Position numbers and translations under genes: made by a program
Part shown: positions 51,783-60,511 of the stretch, in pieces
Numbering within the stretch: position 1 is the first letter of the stretch
How the letters are laid out: every line of letters begins with the position of its first letter
Assembly: GCF_934309415.1 (NCBI RefSeq)
Contig: NZ_CAKRDI010000004.1
Coordinates: 62,001 to 126,000, forward strand
From: an uncultured Mediterraneibacter sp.
GTDB taxonomy: Bacteria; Bacillota; Clostridia; Lachnospirales; Lachnospiraceae
DNA length: 64,000 bases
Direction of reading: 5' to 3'
The notes under the pieces: generated by a model
Told to the model about the DNA's origin: nothing
Seen by the model: only the letters and a program-made list of their open reading frames with translations
Databases searched by the model: none

Positions 51783-54350
51783 TTACTGTGCTTCTTCGCC
51801 GCCACCTTCGGTTGCACCACCATTGTCAGTGCTTCCATCTGAACCGGCATCTCCGGTGCTGCTTCCGTCTCCGGAACCATCAGATGCAGATCCATCACCG
51901 GAAGTATCTGTGGAAGATCCGTCGCTGTTTGTTCCATCAGAAGCCTCATCTTTCTTTTTATCATCCTTTTTCTCTGAGTCATCATCATCGTAGCTGTAGG
52001 ATGGTGCTACATAATGACCGGAACAGCTCTGTGTCGGAGCATTATCTGTAGCAAAATATTCAGTCAGTGTCGGACAGCTGCTGGTTGCAAGAAGTCCGGT
52101 TCTTGTACAAATTGTTTTCTCTTCCACGGAAGAAGGAATTTCGAAATCTTTGTATTCCAGCCCTTTGTCTTCCTGAATACGCTCCATAATATTCTTCCAG
52201 AGCTTCTGGTGCCAGTTCTGGCTTAAATTCGCCATGGTCTTCTGCTCATCATAACCGCCCCATACAGAAGCTGTATAATACGGTGTGAAAGCGGAGATCC
52301 AAAGGTCGTTACTTTCCTGGCTGGTACCGGTTTTAGCTGCAACAGGCATGTTATCAAGAGCAGCAGAATGTCCTGTACCGCCGGAACCGTTTACTACGTC
52401 TTCCATTGCGCTTGTCAGAAGATAAGCAGTGGAATCTTTGATCGCCTGATGTGTCTTCGGCTGGGTGTTGTCCAGAAGGACATCTCCGTTATGATCCAGA
52501 ATCTGAGTATAAAGGATCGGTTCTGTGTAAGTCCCGCCATTGGCGATTGCAGCATAAGCAGCGGTCATTTCAATATTATAAACACCGTTTGTGATACCAC
52601 CAAGTGCTTTCGCCTGTGAAGTTTTATCATCGTCTGTCAGAGTAGTGAAAGCAAAGTTCTCTGTCAGGTAATCATAACTTTCAGTTTCACCGACATATTC
52701 TGTCAGTGTCTTTACAGCAAGAACGTTCATGGAATGTTCGATTCCGTAACGAACTCTGGTTGCACCGATGTGTTTGTTATCCCAGTTTCCTACTTCCTGC
52801 CCGTTTTTGTACTCATAATATTCGTCATCAATCGTTGTGGCAAGTGTAATCTTATTCTCATCCAGTGCCGGTGCGTAAGCTGCAAGAATCTTGAAACAGG
52901 ATCCCGGCTGTCTTGCTGAATCTGTTGCACGGTTCAGGGAAAGACTGGATGTCTTTTCACCACGGCCACCGACGATGGCTTTTACCTGTCCTGTGTACTG
53001 ATCCATAACAACAATAGATGTCTGTGGCTGTGGTGTAAGATCAATACGCTCGTCCACGGTATCTCCGGCTTCTTCATTAATGTTGAGCGTACTCTTATAT
53101 TCATCGATGGCATTCTGTGCCAGATCCTTTGTGCTGAATACGAGCGGATATTTGTCACCGGTCTTATTCTGAATATAAGAAGCAAGCTGTTCTTTGCTGT
53201 AGTTATCAGATGTACCGTCCTTGTGATGTACTGTCAGTGCATAATCAAGTCCCCATTCACTGCCGTACAGATAATCATCTACATTATCAACTTCCTCATC
53301 ACAGATCTGCTGGATATCCGCATCCTGTGTGGCGGTAATTGTAAGACCGCCGCTGTAGATCAGGTTATAAGCCTGAGTCTCTGTATAACTCTTCTGATTT
53401 ACGAGATCTTTTACAATCTGCTGGATCAACGCATCTACAAAATAAGTGTAAGGCTTGCTGGTCTCTGTGTTAGATGCAGTTTCCAGAATCCGGTCATATA
53501 CATTATCGGCCATTGCCTCTTCGTATTCGGCTTCTGAGATAAATTCGTGCTTTTTCATATTTTTCAGCACTTTTTCACGACGTTTGGCATTATCCTCCGG
53601 ATGATTTACCGGATCGTACCCGGTCGGGTTCTGAGTGATCGCCGCGATCACAGTACATTCAGATAAAGTAAGATCCGCAGCGTCTTTGTTGAAATAACGT
53701 TTGGATGCTGTCTGAACGCCCAGACATCCCTGCCCAAGGTTGATCGTATTCATATAAGCTTCCAGGATCTCTTTCTTACTCAACTGTTTTTCAATCTTGA
53801 GTGCCAGATACTGTTCCTGGATCTTACGTTCGATACGTTCGTATTTGGTCTCATGTATAAAGTTCGGGAATACGTTATTTTTAATTAACTGCTGTGTGAT
53901 CGTACTGGCACCCTCGTTGAAATGAAATCCGTTCATCACACCATTGACTCCGGCACGGATGATTCCCTGAATATCGATTCCGTTATGCTGGTAAAAACGC
54001 TCGTCCTCGATCGCAACGAATGCATCTCCCATGTACTTGGAAATCTCATCGTATTTCTTATAGACACGGTTGGAGTCGGAATCTTTTAACTGTTCCAGTA
54101 CAGTACCTTCCTGATTTACAATGGAAGTTGTGTAGCCCTGAGGAAGAATATCCTCCGCCGTTACTTCCGGTGTGTCATCGATTACTTTCTTGACGATGAC
54201 GCCTGCGCCGACAATACCGATCACTCCCAACAACAGAATACAGATGATGAGAGATTTAAAAATCCGGACGCCGACACGCTTCTTTTTCATTCTCCTTTTT
54301 GAAGAAACTTTTTTCTTCCTTCGCTGGAGATTCGACTTTCCGTAATTCAC
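51783..54350 (-). CDS. class A penicillin-binding protein (transglycosylase/transpeptidase)
   Basis: An 855-residue bifunctional peptidoglycan synthase. A strongly basic N-terminus and one membrane segment (about 32-54) are followed by the GT51 domain (FVAIEDERFYQHNGID with Glu115; NEGASTITQQLIKN). The transpeptidase has SCFK (Ser484-Lys487), SMN (540-542) and KTGTSQ (673-678). The tail after about 770 is low-complexity Asp/Ser/Gly/Thr. The start is a GTG with AAAGGAGGA at 8 bp spacing. The overall plan is that of PBP1a/PonA. Confidence 0.95.
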   Translation of the reverse strand: MNYGKSNLQRRKKKVSSKRRMKKKRVGVRIFKSLIICILLLGVIGIVGAGVIVKKVIDDTPEVTAEDILPQGYTTSIVNQEGTVLEQLKDSDSNRVYKKYDEISKYMGDAFVAIEDERFYQHNGIDIQGIIRAGVNGVMNGFHFNEGASTITQQLIKNNVFPNFIHETKYERIERKIQEQYLALKIEKQLSKKEILEAYMNTINLGQGCLGVQTASKRYFNKDAADLTLSECTVIAAITQNPTGYDPVNHPEDNAKRREKVLKNMKKHEFISEAEYEEAMADNVYDRILETASNTETSKPYTYFVDALIQQIVKDLVNQKSYTETQAYNLIYSGGLTITATQDADIQQICDEEVDNVDDYLYGSEWGLDYALTVHHKDGTSDNYSKEQLASYIQNKTGDKYPLVFSTKDLAQNAIDEYKSTLNINEEAGDTVDERIDLTPQPQTSIVVMDQYTGQVKAIVGGRGEKTSSLSLNRATDSARQPGSCFKILAAYAPALDENKITLATTIDDEYYEYKNGQEVGNWDNKHIGATRVRYGIEHSMNVLAVKTLTEYVGETESYDYLTENFAFTTLTDDDKTSQAKALGGITNGVYNIEMTAAYAAIANGGTYTEPILYTQILDHNGDVLLDNTQPKTHQAIKDSTAYLLTSAMEDVVNGSGGTGHSAALDNMPVAAKTGTSQESNDLWISAFTPYYTASVWGGYDEQKTMANLSQNWHQKLWKNIMERIQEDKGLEYKDFEIPSSVEEKTICTRTGLLATSSCPTLTEYFATDNAPTQSCSGHYVAPSYSYDDDDSEKKDDKKKDEASDGTNSDGSSTDTSGDGSASDGSGDGSSTGDAGSDGSTDNGGATEGGGEEAQ

Positions 54351-54423
54351 GAATAAAATCCTCCTTTATTAACTCTTATGATTATACCAAATTTAACATT
54401 TTAAATAAAGAGGAAATTAAAAA

Positions 54424-54554
54424 GTTATTACTGTTCACAACATAGTTGCAGACAGTAACTTAGAGGTACTGTTCAGACCATAGCTAATCACTTTGCTGAT
54501 TAGCTATGAGGATGCACGTTTTGGACTGAATGTATCTCGCCATTTAGAATCGTC
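54424..54554. repeat. diverged 143-bp repeat with short hairpin, copy E
   Basis: A 36-bp hairpin (54424-54459) is followed by a truncated element at 54466-54554. Stem 1 has a different sequence but still pairs over 12 bp: CATAGCTAATCA (54479-54490) with TGATTAGCTATG (54497-54508). The GAGGATGCACGTTTTG tract after it is conserved, and the copy breaks off inside stem 2. It lies in the 406-bp divergent gap between the PBP and YigZ genes. Confidence 0.75.
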
Positions 54555-54756
54555 TTTAAAGAATTATTAAGAAAATCTTGCAGTCATGATACTGGATAGA
54601 TTATAGTATTGATAGATACCATAGCATTGGAAGAGTGGGAAACGTGATGCGTAATTCATTACTGCCGGCAGCGATGTCGTTTAAAGTAATGCTTTGTATC
54701 ACGAGGAATAATTTTGGATACATTCTGATGCAATAGATAGAGCGAAGGAGAACAAG

Positions 54757-55419
54757 GTGGACAGTTATCGTATTATTTATAAAGGCGGCAGTGGAGAAAT
54801 CGTTGAAAAGAAATCGCGTTTTATAGCGGAAGTGCATCCGGTGACGGAGGAAGAGCAGGCTATGCAGATTTTGGAAGAGACAAGAAAGAAGTATTGGGAT
54901 GCCAGACATCATTGCTGGGCATACATACTCGGCAGAAACCCGGCGGCAGAACGTATGAGTGATGACGGAGAACCGGCGGGAACAGCGGGGAAACCAATTC
55001 TGGAAGTCATCCGTGGACGGGAACTTACCAATGTTCTGGTGATTGTGACACGTTATTTTGGAGGAACACTCCTTGGAACAGGCGGACTGGTAAGAGCATA
55101 TACAGCGGCTACAGTGGAAGGGTTGAATCAGAGTGAGAGTATTACAAAGATTCACGGAGTAAAATTGAAAATGGATACAAATTATACAGACCTTGGTAAA
55201 ATTCAATATCTTCTGGGAAATCGAGGGATTCATCAGTTAGAGCCGGTTTATACAGATAAGGTGGAGATGACCGCACTGGTTCCGACCGAGGAGATGGGAG
55301 CACTCAGAACAGAACTGATGGAGGGGACCAACGGACAGATCCGGATGGATGAAACTGTAGAATGCTGGTTTGCGGATACGGAAGATGGACTGAAAGTTTT
55401 TGAGGAGTGGAGTAATTAA
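54757..55419 (+). CDS. yigZ: YigZ/IMPACT family protein
   Basis: A 220-residue member of the UPF0029 family. EIVEKKSRFIAEVHPV (11-26) and the core DARHHCWAYILG, MSDDGEPAGTAGKPIL and VIVTRYFGGTLLGTGGLVRA are highly characteristic. A C-terminal ferredoxin-like domain (about 140-210) follows. Relatives are linked to translation control but the bacterial role is unclear. The start is a GTG 6 bp after AAGGAG. The gene stands alone, convergent with hpf. Confidence 0.92.
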   Translation: MDSYRIIYKGGSGEIVEKKSRFIAEVHPVTEEEQAMQILEETRKKYWDARHHCWAYILGRNPAAERMSDDGEPAGTAGKPILEVIRGRELTNVLVIVTRYFGGTLLGTGGLVRAYTAATVEGLNQSESITKIHGVKLKMDTNYTDLGKIQYLLGNRGIHQLEPVYTDKVEMTALVPTEEMGALRTELMEGTNGQIRMDETVECWFADTEDGLKVFEEWSN

Positions 55420-55471
55420 AAGAAGAAAAATGTATCCATTACCGGATAACATGAAAAAGCGTAGATAATTG

Positions 55472-55614
55472 GTTACTGTTCACTCCCATGTCAATCACTC
55501 CGCTGATTGACATGGAGGATGCACGTATTGTCTTGAATGTATCTCGCCCATCACCAAAGGCGATTTTAAATGGCGAGATACGTTACTGTTTGCAGCTATG
55601 CTGTGAACAGTAAC
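55472..55614. repeat. 143-bp structured repeat, copy F
   Basis: Plus orientation, exactly 143 bp, with stem 1 identical to copy D. The second-stem loop carries CATCACCAAAGGCG in place of CATCGCCGTAGGCG, and the terminal hairpin has GCTATGC in place of GGTTACC. It lies between the convergent yigZ and hpf genes. The remaining part of the 417-bp gap is covered by the next two entries. Confidence 0.9.
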
Positions 55615-55694
55615 GATAATTGTATCCAATGCAAAGCACTTATGGTAAAACAGTTAGATCTTTTGTGAGATTTATATTAAAATGTGACTGACTA

Positions 55695-55816
55695 ATCATC
55701 CGATTTGTCTATGAATAAATCGGAAAGAAAATATAAAAACACACCGGCAGGGGATGTAATCTGCCGGTGTGTTTTTTCGATCGATCAATCGAAATCAAAT
55801 GTTCAAATCGGATGAT
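55695..55816. repeat. 13-bp inverted repeat enclosing the hpf terminator
   Basis: ATCATCCGATTTG (55695-55707) and CAAATCGGATGAT (55804-55816) are exact inverted repeats, with the terminator in the middle and a smaller CGATTT/AAATCG pair near the left end. The unit of 122 bp could be a small mobile element that now supplies the terminator. Confidence 0.45.
55735..55777. terminator. bidirectional terminator (hpf side and plus strand)
   Basis: AAAAACACACCGGCAG pairs perfectly with CTGCCGGTGTGTTTTTT around GGGATGTAAT. T-runs flank it on both strands. Confidence 0.92.
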
Positions 55817-55836
55817 CTGAAACTGATCTTTATTCT

Positions 55837-56397
55837 TTATGAGAATTCAGGCTCGATCAGTCCAAAGGAGCCATCTTTTCTTTTATAAACTACATTTACT
55901 TCATCTGTTTCTGCATTAGAGAATACGAAGAAGTTATGTCCCAATAATTCCATCTGGATGCATGCATCTTCAGGGAACATTGGTTTAATTCCGAATTTCT
56001 TTGTACGTACGATTTTAATCTCATCATCTTCAACTGTCTCTTCTTCTGATTCAAAAAATTCTTTTCTGAAGCTGTTTCCTGTAGATGCGTAAGATGTTGG
56101 ATGTCCCTGATTACGGGCTACCAGTTTGTTTTTATACTTACGAAGCTGGCGCTCGATAATCTCTTCTACAAGATCAATGGAGACATACATATCGTCGCTT
56201 GTCTGTTCGGAACGGATGATATTTCCTTTGACTGGAATTGTTACCTCAATTTTCTGGCGTCCCTTCTCTACACTGAGAGTTACATTGATTTCTGTTTCAG
56301 GAGTGAAGTACCTTTCAAGTTTTCCTAATTTCTGTTCGATAGCATCCTTTAATCCCGGTGTTACCTCGATGTTTTTTCCGCTGATAATAAAATTCAT
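55837..56397 (-). CDS. hpf: ribosome hibernation promoting factor, long form
   Basis: A 186-residue protein. The N-terminal ribosome-binding domain (MNFIISGKNIEVTPGLKDAI; KLGKLERYF) and the C-terminal dimerisation domain (KRFGIKPM-type KKFGIKPMFPEDACIQMELL, GHNFFVFSNAETDEVNVVYK) identify long HPF, which pairs 70S ribosomes into 100S dimers in resting cells. The acidic linker is about 105-125. The ATG at 56397 was chosen over an upstream TTG at 56406 because AAAGGAG fits it. Two TATAAT sequences lie within 70 bp upstream, without strong -35 boxes. Confidence 0.95.
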   Translation of the reverse strand: MNFIISGKNIEVTPGLKDAIEQKLGKLERYFTPETEINVTLSVEKGRQKIEVTIPVKGNIIRSEQTSDDMYVSIDLVEEIIERQLRKYKNKLVARNQGHPTSYASTGNSFRKEFFESEEETVEDDEIKIVRTKKFGIKPMFPEDACIQMELLGHNFFVFSNAETDEVNVVYKRKDGSFGLIEPEFS

Positions 56398-56558
56398 GCT
56401 GCTCAACTCCTTTGTTCAAATTATACAGAGAAAGTAAAGATGTTCCTCTGTAGTATGGTCATATTATAACACGAAAAGTAGTTGATGTACATACGGAATA
56501 GTATAAAAAATGTGAAAATTATTTCATAATTCTAAATAATTCAGAAAATACAGGTATC

Positions 56559-56604
56559 TGCCATGTTAATCAGTGGAATGACTGACATGGGAGTGAACAG
56601 TAAC
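56559..56604. repeat. terminal fragment of the 143-bp repeat, copy G
   Basis: TGCCATGTTAATCAGTGGAA followed by TGACTGACATGGGAGTGAAC and AGTAAC preserves stem 1 and the outer end of the element only. It lies in the hpf-typA gap (339 bp), where nothing else was recognised. Confidence 0.75.
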
Positions 56605-56745
56605 AGGGAGTAAGTTTTTACAAATAATAAACATGGGAACAGTGGATGATATAAGACAGAAACAGCATAATGGAAGCAGAGAAGAAGATATAAAAACAGC
56701 CACACAGATTGACATGCAACCTGTATGACTGTCGTATAAAATAAA

Positions 56746-58575
56746 TTATTTATTTAATGTGCTGCGCTTTCTCATTCTGGAATCAAGGATCTTCTTACGG
56801 ATACGAAGATTTTCCGGTGTTACTTCCAGAAGCTCATCTGTATCGATGAAGTCAAGTGCCTGCTCCAGACTTAAAACACGCGGAGGTGTCAGACGAAGAG
56901 CTTCGTCAGCACTTGAAGAACGTGTGTTAGTCAGATGTTTTGTCTTACATACGTTCAGCTCGATATCCTCTGCTTTACCGTTCTGTCCGATGACCATACC
57001 GGAGTAAACTTTCTCACCGGCTCCGATGAAGAGAGTACCACGCTCCTGAGCACTGTACAGACCATAAGTTACAGACTCACCTGTCTCGAATGCAATCAGG
57101 GATCCCTGTTTACGGTACTGGATATCTCCCTTATATGGAGCATATCCTTCAAAACTTGTATTAATGATACCATTTCCCTTTGTATCTGTCATGAACTCAC
57201 CACGGTATCCGATCAGTCCACGTGCAGGAATCAGGAACTCAAGACGTGTATATCCACCGTTGGATGGAGCCATGTTGCGGAGTTCCCCTTTTCTCTGTCC
57301 GAGTTTCTCAATAACAACACCTGTGAATTCATCCGGTACATCGATGTAAGCAAGCTCCATAGGTTCAAGTTTCTTTCCATTCTCATCTGTGTGATACAGA
57401 ACCTCTGCCTTACTTACAGCGAATTCATATCCTTCACGACGCATGTTCTCGATCAGAACAGAAAGATGAAGCTCTCCACGTCCAGAAACTTTAAAGCTAT
57501 CGGCGTTCTCAGTCTCTTCCACACGAAGGCTGACATCTGTGTTCAGTTCGCGGAACAGACGATCACGTAAATGACGGGAAGTTACGAACTTACCTTCCTG
57601 GCCTGCAAACGGGCTGTCATTTACGATGAACTGCATGGAGATCGTAGGCTCGGAAATCTTCTGGAACGGGATTGCATCCGGTTTCTCAGGGGAGCAAAGA
57701 GTATCACCGATGGAAATATCAGAAATACCGGATACTGCAACGATTGCTCCGATGGTAGCTTCTTTTACTTCTACACGGTTGAGTCCATCGAACTCATAGA
57801 GTTTACCGATTTTAACACGTTCCTGTTTGTCCGGATCATGATGGTTAACAAGAACCATATCCTGGTTTACGGAGATTGTACCGTTCTCTACTTTACCAAC
57901 TCCGATACGGCCTACATACTCGTTGTAGTCGATTGTGCTGATCAGCATCTGTGTCGGAGCTTCCGGATCTCCTTCCGGTGCCGGGATATAGTCGAGGATT
58001 GTCTCGAACAGCGGTTTCATATCCTGTTTCTCATCGGAAAGATCCAGTACTGCAACACCGGCTTTTGCGGATGCATATACGAATGGGCATTCCAGCTGGT
58101 CGTCTGATGCACCGAGGTCGATCAGAAGTTCCAGTACTTCATCGATCACGTCATCCGGTCTTGCTTCCGGACGGTCAATCTTATTGATGCAGACGATCAC
58201 CGGCAGTTCCAGTTCCAGTGCTTTTCTCAGAACGAATTTTGTCTGTGGCATAGCACCTTCGAAAGCATCTACTACAAGGATAACACCATTTACCATTTTC
58301 AGAACACGTTCTACTTCTCCACCGAAGTCAGCATGTCCCGGTGTGTCGATGATGTTGATCTTTACACCTTTATAATTAACAGCAGTGTTCTTGGACAGGA
58401 TTGTAATACCACGCTCACGCTCGATATCATTGGAGTCCATGACACGCTCTGCAACTTCCTGATTCTCACGGAATACTCCGCTCTGTTTCAAAAGTTCATC
58501 TACCAGTGTTGTTTTACCGTGGTCAACATGGGCGATGATGGCAATATTTCTTACATCTTCACGTTTTGTCTTCAT
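56746..58575 (-). CDS. typA: translational GTPase TypA/BipA
   Basis: A 609-residue ribosome-binding GTPase of the elongation-factor type. IAIIAHVDHGKTTLVDELLK (12-31) is G1, RERGITILSKNTAV the switch I region, DTPGHADFGGEVERVL G3, and NKIDRPEARPD G4. Domains II-III and the TypA-specific C-terminus (TKGNGIINTSFEGYAPYKGD; KTKHLTNTRSSSADEAL) follow. It affects ribosome assembly and stress adaptation. The length is standard, and GGAAGAG lies 9 bp before the ATG. Confidence 0.97.
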   Translation of the reverse strand: MKTKREDVRNIAIIAHVDHGKTTLVDELLKQSGVFRENQEVAERVMDSNDIERERGITILSKNTAVNYKGVKINIIDTPGHADFGGEVERVLKMVNGVILVVDAFEGAMPQTKFVLRKALELELPVIVCINKIDRPEARPDDVIDEVLELLIDLGASDDQLECPFVYASAKAGVAVLDLSDEKQDMKPLFETILDYIPAPEGDPEAPTQMLISTIDYNEYVGRIGVGKVENGTISVNQDMVLVNHHDPDKQERVKIGKLYEFDGLNRVEVKEATIGAIVAVSGISDISIGDTLCSPEKPDAIPFQKISEPTISMQFIVNDSPFAGQEGKFVTSRHLRDRLFRELNTDVSLRVEETENADSFKVSGRGELHLSVLIENMRREGYEFAVSKAEVLYHTDENGKKLEPMELAYIDVPDEFTGVVIEKLGQRKGELRNMAPSNGGYTRLEFLIPARGLIGYRGEFMTDTKGNGIINTSFEGYAPYKGDIQYRKQGSLIAFETGESVTYGLYSAQERGTLFIGAGEKVYSGMVIGQNGKAEDIELNVCKTKHLTNTRSSSADEALRLTPPRVLSLEQALDFIDTDELLEVTPENLRIRKKILDSRMRKRSTLNK

Positions 58576-58695
58576 AATTTAACACTCTTCCTTATTATAT
58601 ATCTGAAAATATCCTATAGCTGTAACTTCATTATTTTATCATAAAAAATGAAATTTACAAGAGAGAAATGAAATTGCTTTGATTAAAGAACATCT

Positions 58696-58800
58696 GTTGC
58701 TGTTCACAGCATAGCTGATCTGCCATCACTGTTCCGACCATACAGAATTACTTTGCTGACTATCTATGAGGATGCACGTTTTTGGATAAACGCATCTTCC
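58696..58800. repeat. strongly diverged 143-bp repeat, copy H
   Basis: GTTGCTGTTCACAGCATAGC opens it, CTTTGCTGAC marks the stem-1 loop and GAGGATGCACGTTTTTGGA the conserved tract. Stem 1 is poorly paired here, unlike copy E. It lies in the 337-bp divergent gap between typA and the SSB-like gene; no other gene is in the gap. Confidence 0.6.
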
Positions 58801-58912
58801 GGCGAATTCTGTCGAACATTTCCAGCTGTTTCGCTGTTCTATTTTTGATCAAAATGTCATATATTTTGTAGTGACTTGAAAATACCAAACAGAAGAAGGG
58901 AGAACTACAATC

Positions 58913-59542
58913 ATGTCAGATAAGATTATTGAAAACAACCAGGTAACAGTGATCGGAGAGGTGGTGTCTGAATTTACATACAGTCACGAAGTATTTGGAG
59001 AAGGATTCTATATGGTAGAATTACTTGTAAAACGTCTGAGCAATTCCTGTGACCGTATTCCGGTCATGATTTCAGAACGCCTGATCGATGTATCTCAGGA
59101 CTGCCGTGGAGAATGCCTTATGGTATCCGGACAGTTCCGGTCTTACAACCGGCACGAGGAACTAAAGAACCGCTTAGTATTGTCTGTATTTGCAAGAGAA
59201 ATTGAATTTATTGATGAAGAACCAGATGGGGCTAAGACAAATCATATTCTGTTAGAAGGATATATGTGTAAACGACCGGTATACAGAAAAACGCCGCTGG
59301 GAAGAGAAATTGCGGATTTGTTGCTGGCAGTAAACAGACCTTATGGAAAATCAGATTATATACCATGTATCTGTTGGGGAAGAAATGCAAGATTTGCTTC
59401 CGGCTTTGAAGTGGGAGAACATGTGCGCGTGCTTGGCCGCATCCAGAGCAGGGAATATGTGAAGAAATTTTCAGAAACAGAGACCGAGACAAGAATCGCA
59501 TATGAAGTTTCGGTCAGCAAACTGGAATGTATGGACGAATAA
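58913..59542 (+). CDS. SSB-like protein with two OB-fold units
   Basis: A 209-residue protein. Residues about 8-97 (NQVTVIGEVVSEFTYSHEVF; GFYMVELLVKRLS) and 106-205 (NHILLEGYMCKRPVYRKTPL; VNRPYGKSDYIPCICWGRNA; VGEHVRVLGRIQSREYVKKF) look like two single-stranded-DNA-binding OB folds in tandem. The second one resembles ordinary SSB (R.Y...D.IPC..WGR.A). The acidic C-terminal tip of true SSB is absent; it ends KLECMDE. It is therefore probably an accessory SSB or PriB-like protein, not the main SSB. A terminator follows. Confidence 0.75.
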   Translation: MSDKIIENNQVTVIGEVVSEFTYSHEVFGEGFYMVELLVKRLSNSCDRIPVMISERLIDVSQDCRGECLMVSGQFRSYNRHEELKNRLVLSVFAREIEFIDEEPDGAKTNHILLEGYMCKRPVYRKTPLGREIADLLLAVNRPYGKSDYIPCICWGRNARFASGFEVGEHVRVLGRIQSREYVKKFSETETETRIAYEVSVSKLECMDE

Positions 59543-59661
59543 AAATCAGATCGTTGCTGTGGACAGTCCCCCGGACTGGTTATACGAAACCACAGTTTCA
59601 GATTTGATTTGGCAGAAATAACGGAACAATAACACTGTATATTCTGCAAAACAAGAGTGTT

Positions 59662-59710
59662 AAAAGGATATCATATATTGAGATAACCTCTCAAATGTGG
59701 TATCCTTTTT
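59662..59710 (+). terminator. terminator after the SSB-like gene
   Basis: AAAAGGATATCATAT pairs, partly through G-T wobbles, with ATGTGGTATCCTTTTT. An inner TGAGA/TCTCA hairpin sits in the loop. It lies 30 bp before dapB and could also act as an attenuator for it. Confidence 0.8.
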
Positions 59711-59739
59711 GTATCTGAACGTACTAGGAGGACAATAGA

Positions 59740-60498
59740 ATGATTAAAATATTAATGCATGGTTGCAATGGAAAAATGGGAAGAATGATCACTGAGCTTG
59801 TAAAGAACGACAGCGCAGCAGAAATCGTAGCCGGTGTGGATAAATACACAGCAGTTCCAAATGACTATCCGGTGTTTGAGAGCATCACGGCATGTGACGT
59901 GGATGCAGATGTTGTCATTGATTTCTCTAATGCAGGAGCAGTGGATGAACTTCTTGCTTACTGTACAGAGAAGAAACTTCCTGTAGTTCTCTGCACAACA
60001 GGACTTTCTGAAGAACAGCTGAAGAAGGTAGAAGAGAGCTCTGAGAAGAGTGCAATCTTAAAATCTGCCAATATGTCCATGGGTATCAACCTGCTTCTGA
60101 AACTTTTAAAAGATGCGGCAAAAGTACTTGCACCGGCAGGATATGATATTGAGCTGGTAGAGAAGCATCACAATCAGAAACTGGATGCACCGAGCGGTAC
60201 AGCACTCGCACTGGCTGATTCAATAAATGATGCACTGAACAACGAATATAACTATGTATATGACAGAAGTCAGGTGAGACAGAAGAGAGATGCAAAAGAG
60301 ATCGGTATTTCTGCAGTTCGTGCAGGCACGATCGTAGGAGAACATGAAGTACTGTTCGCAGGAACAGATGAAGTGATCGAGTTCAAACATACAGCATATT
60401 CCAGAAGTGTATTTGCAAAAGGCGCTGTAGAAGCTGCGAAATTCCTGGCAGGAAAAGAGACAGGTATGTATGATATGGGGGACGTAATTCAGTTCTAG
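59740..60498 (+). CDS. dapB: 4-hydroxy-tetrahydrodipicolinate reductase
   Basis: DapB performs the second step of the diaminopimelate/lysine branch using NAD(P)H. The 252 residues begin [16 protein letters not shown] (2-17, dinucleotide-binding loop). They include [15 protein letters not shown], the substrate motif [17 protein letters not shown] and the ending [26 protein letters not shown] precedes the ATG. It is followed by fbp after 13 bp. No lysine riboswitch was recognised upstream. Confidence 0.96.
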   Translation: MIKILMHGCNGKMGRMITELVKNDSAAEIVAGVDKYTAVPNDYPVFESITACDVDADVVIDFSNAGAVDELLAYCTEKKLPVVLCTTGLSEEQLKKVEESSEKSAILKSANMSMGINLLLKLLKDAAKVLAPAGYDIELVEKHHNQKLDAPSGTALALADSINDALNNEYNYVYDRSQVRQKRDAKEIGISAVRAGTIVGEHEVLFAGTDEVIEFKHTAYSRSVFAKGAVEAAKFLAGKETGMYDMGDVIQF

Positions 60499-60511
60499 AA
60501 AGGAATCTGAA

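Noticed and set aside
18002-58800. The many repeats as a CRISPR array
   Set aside because: Copies are dispersed over 40 kb in both orientations, are not regularly spaced and no cas genes are present.
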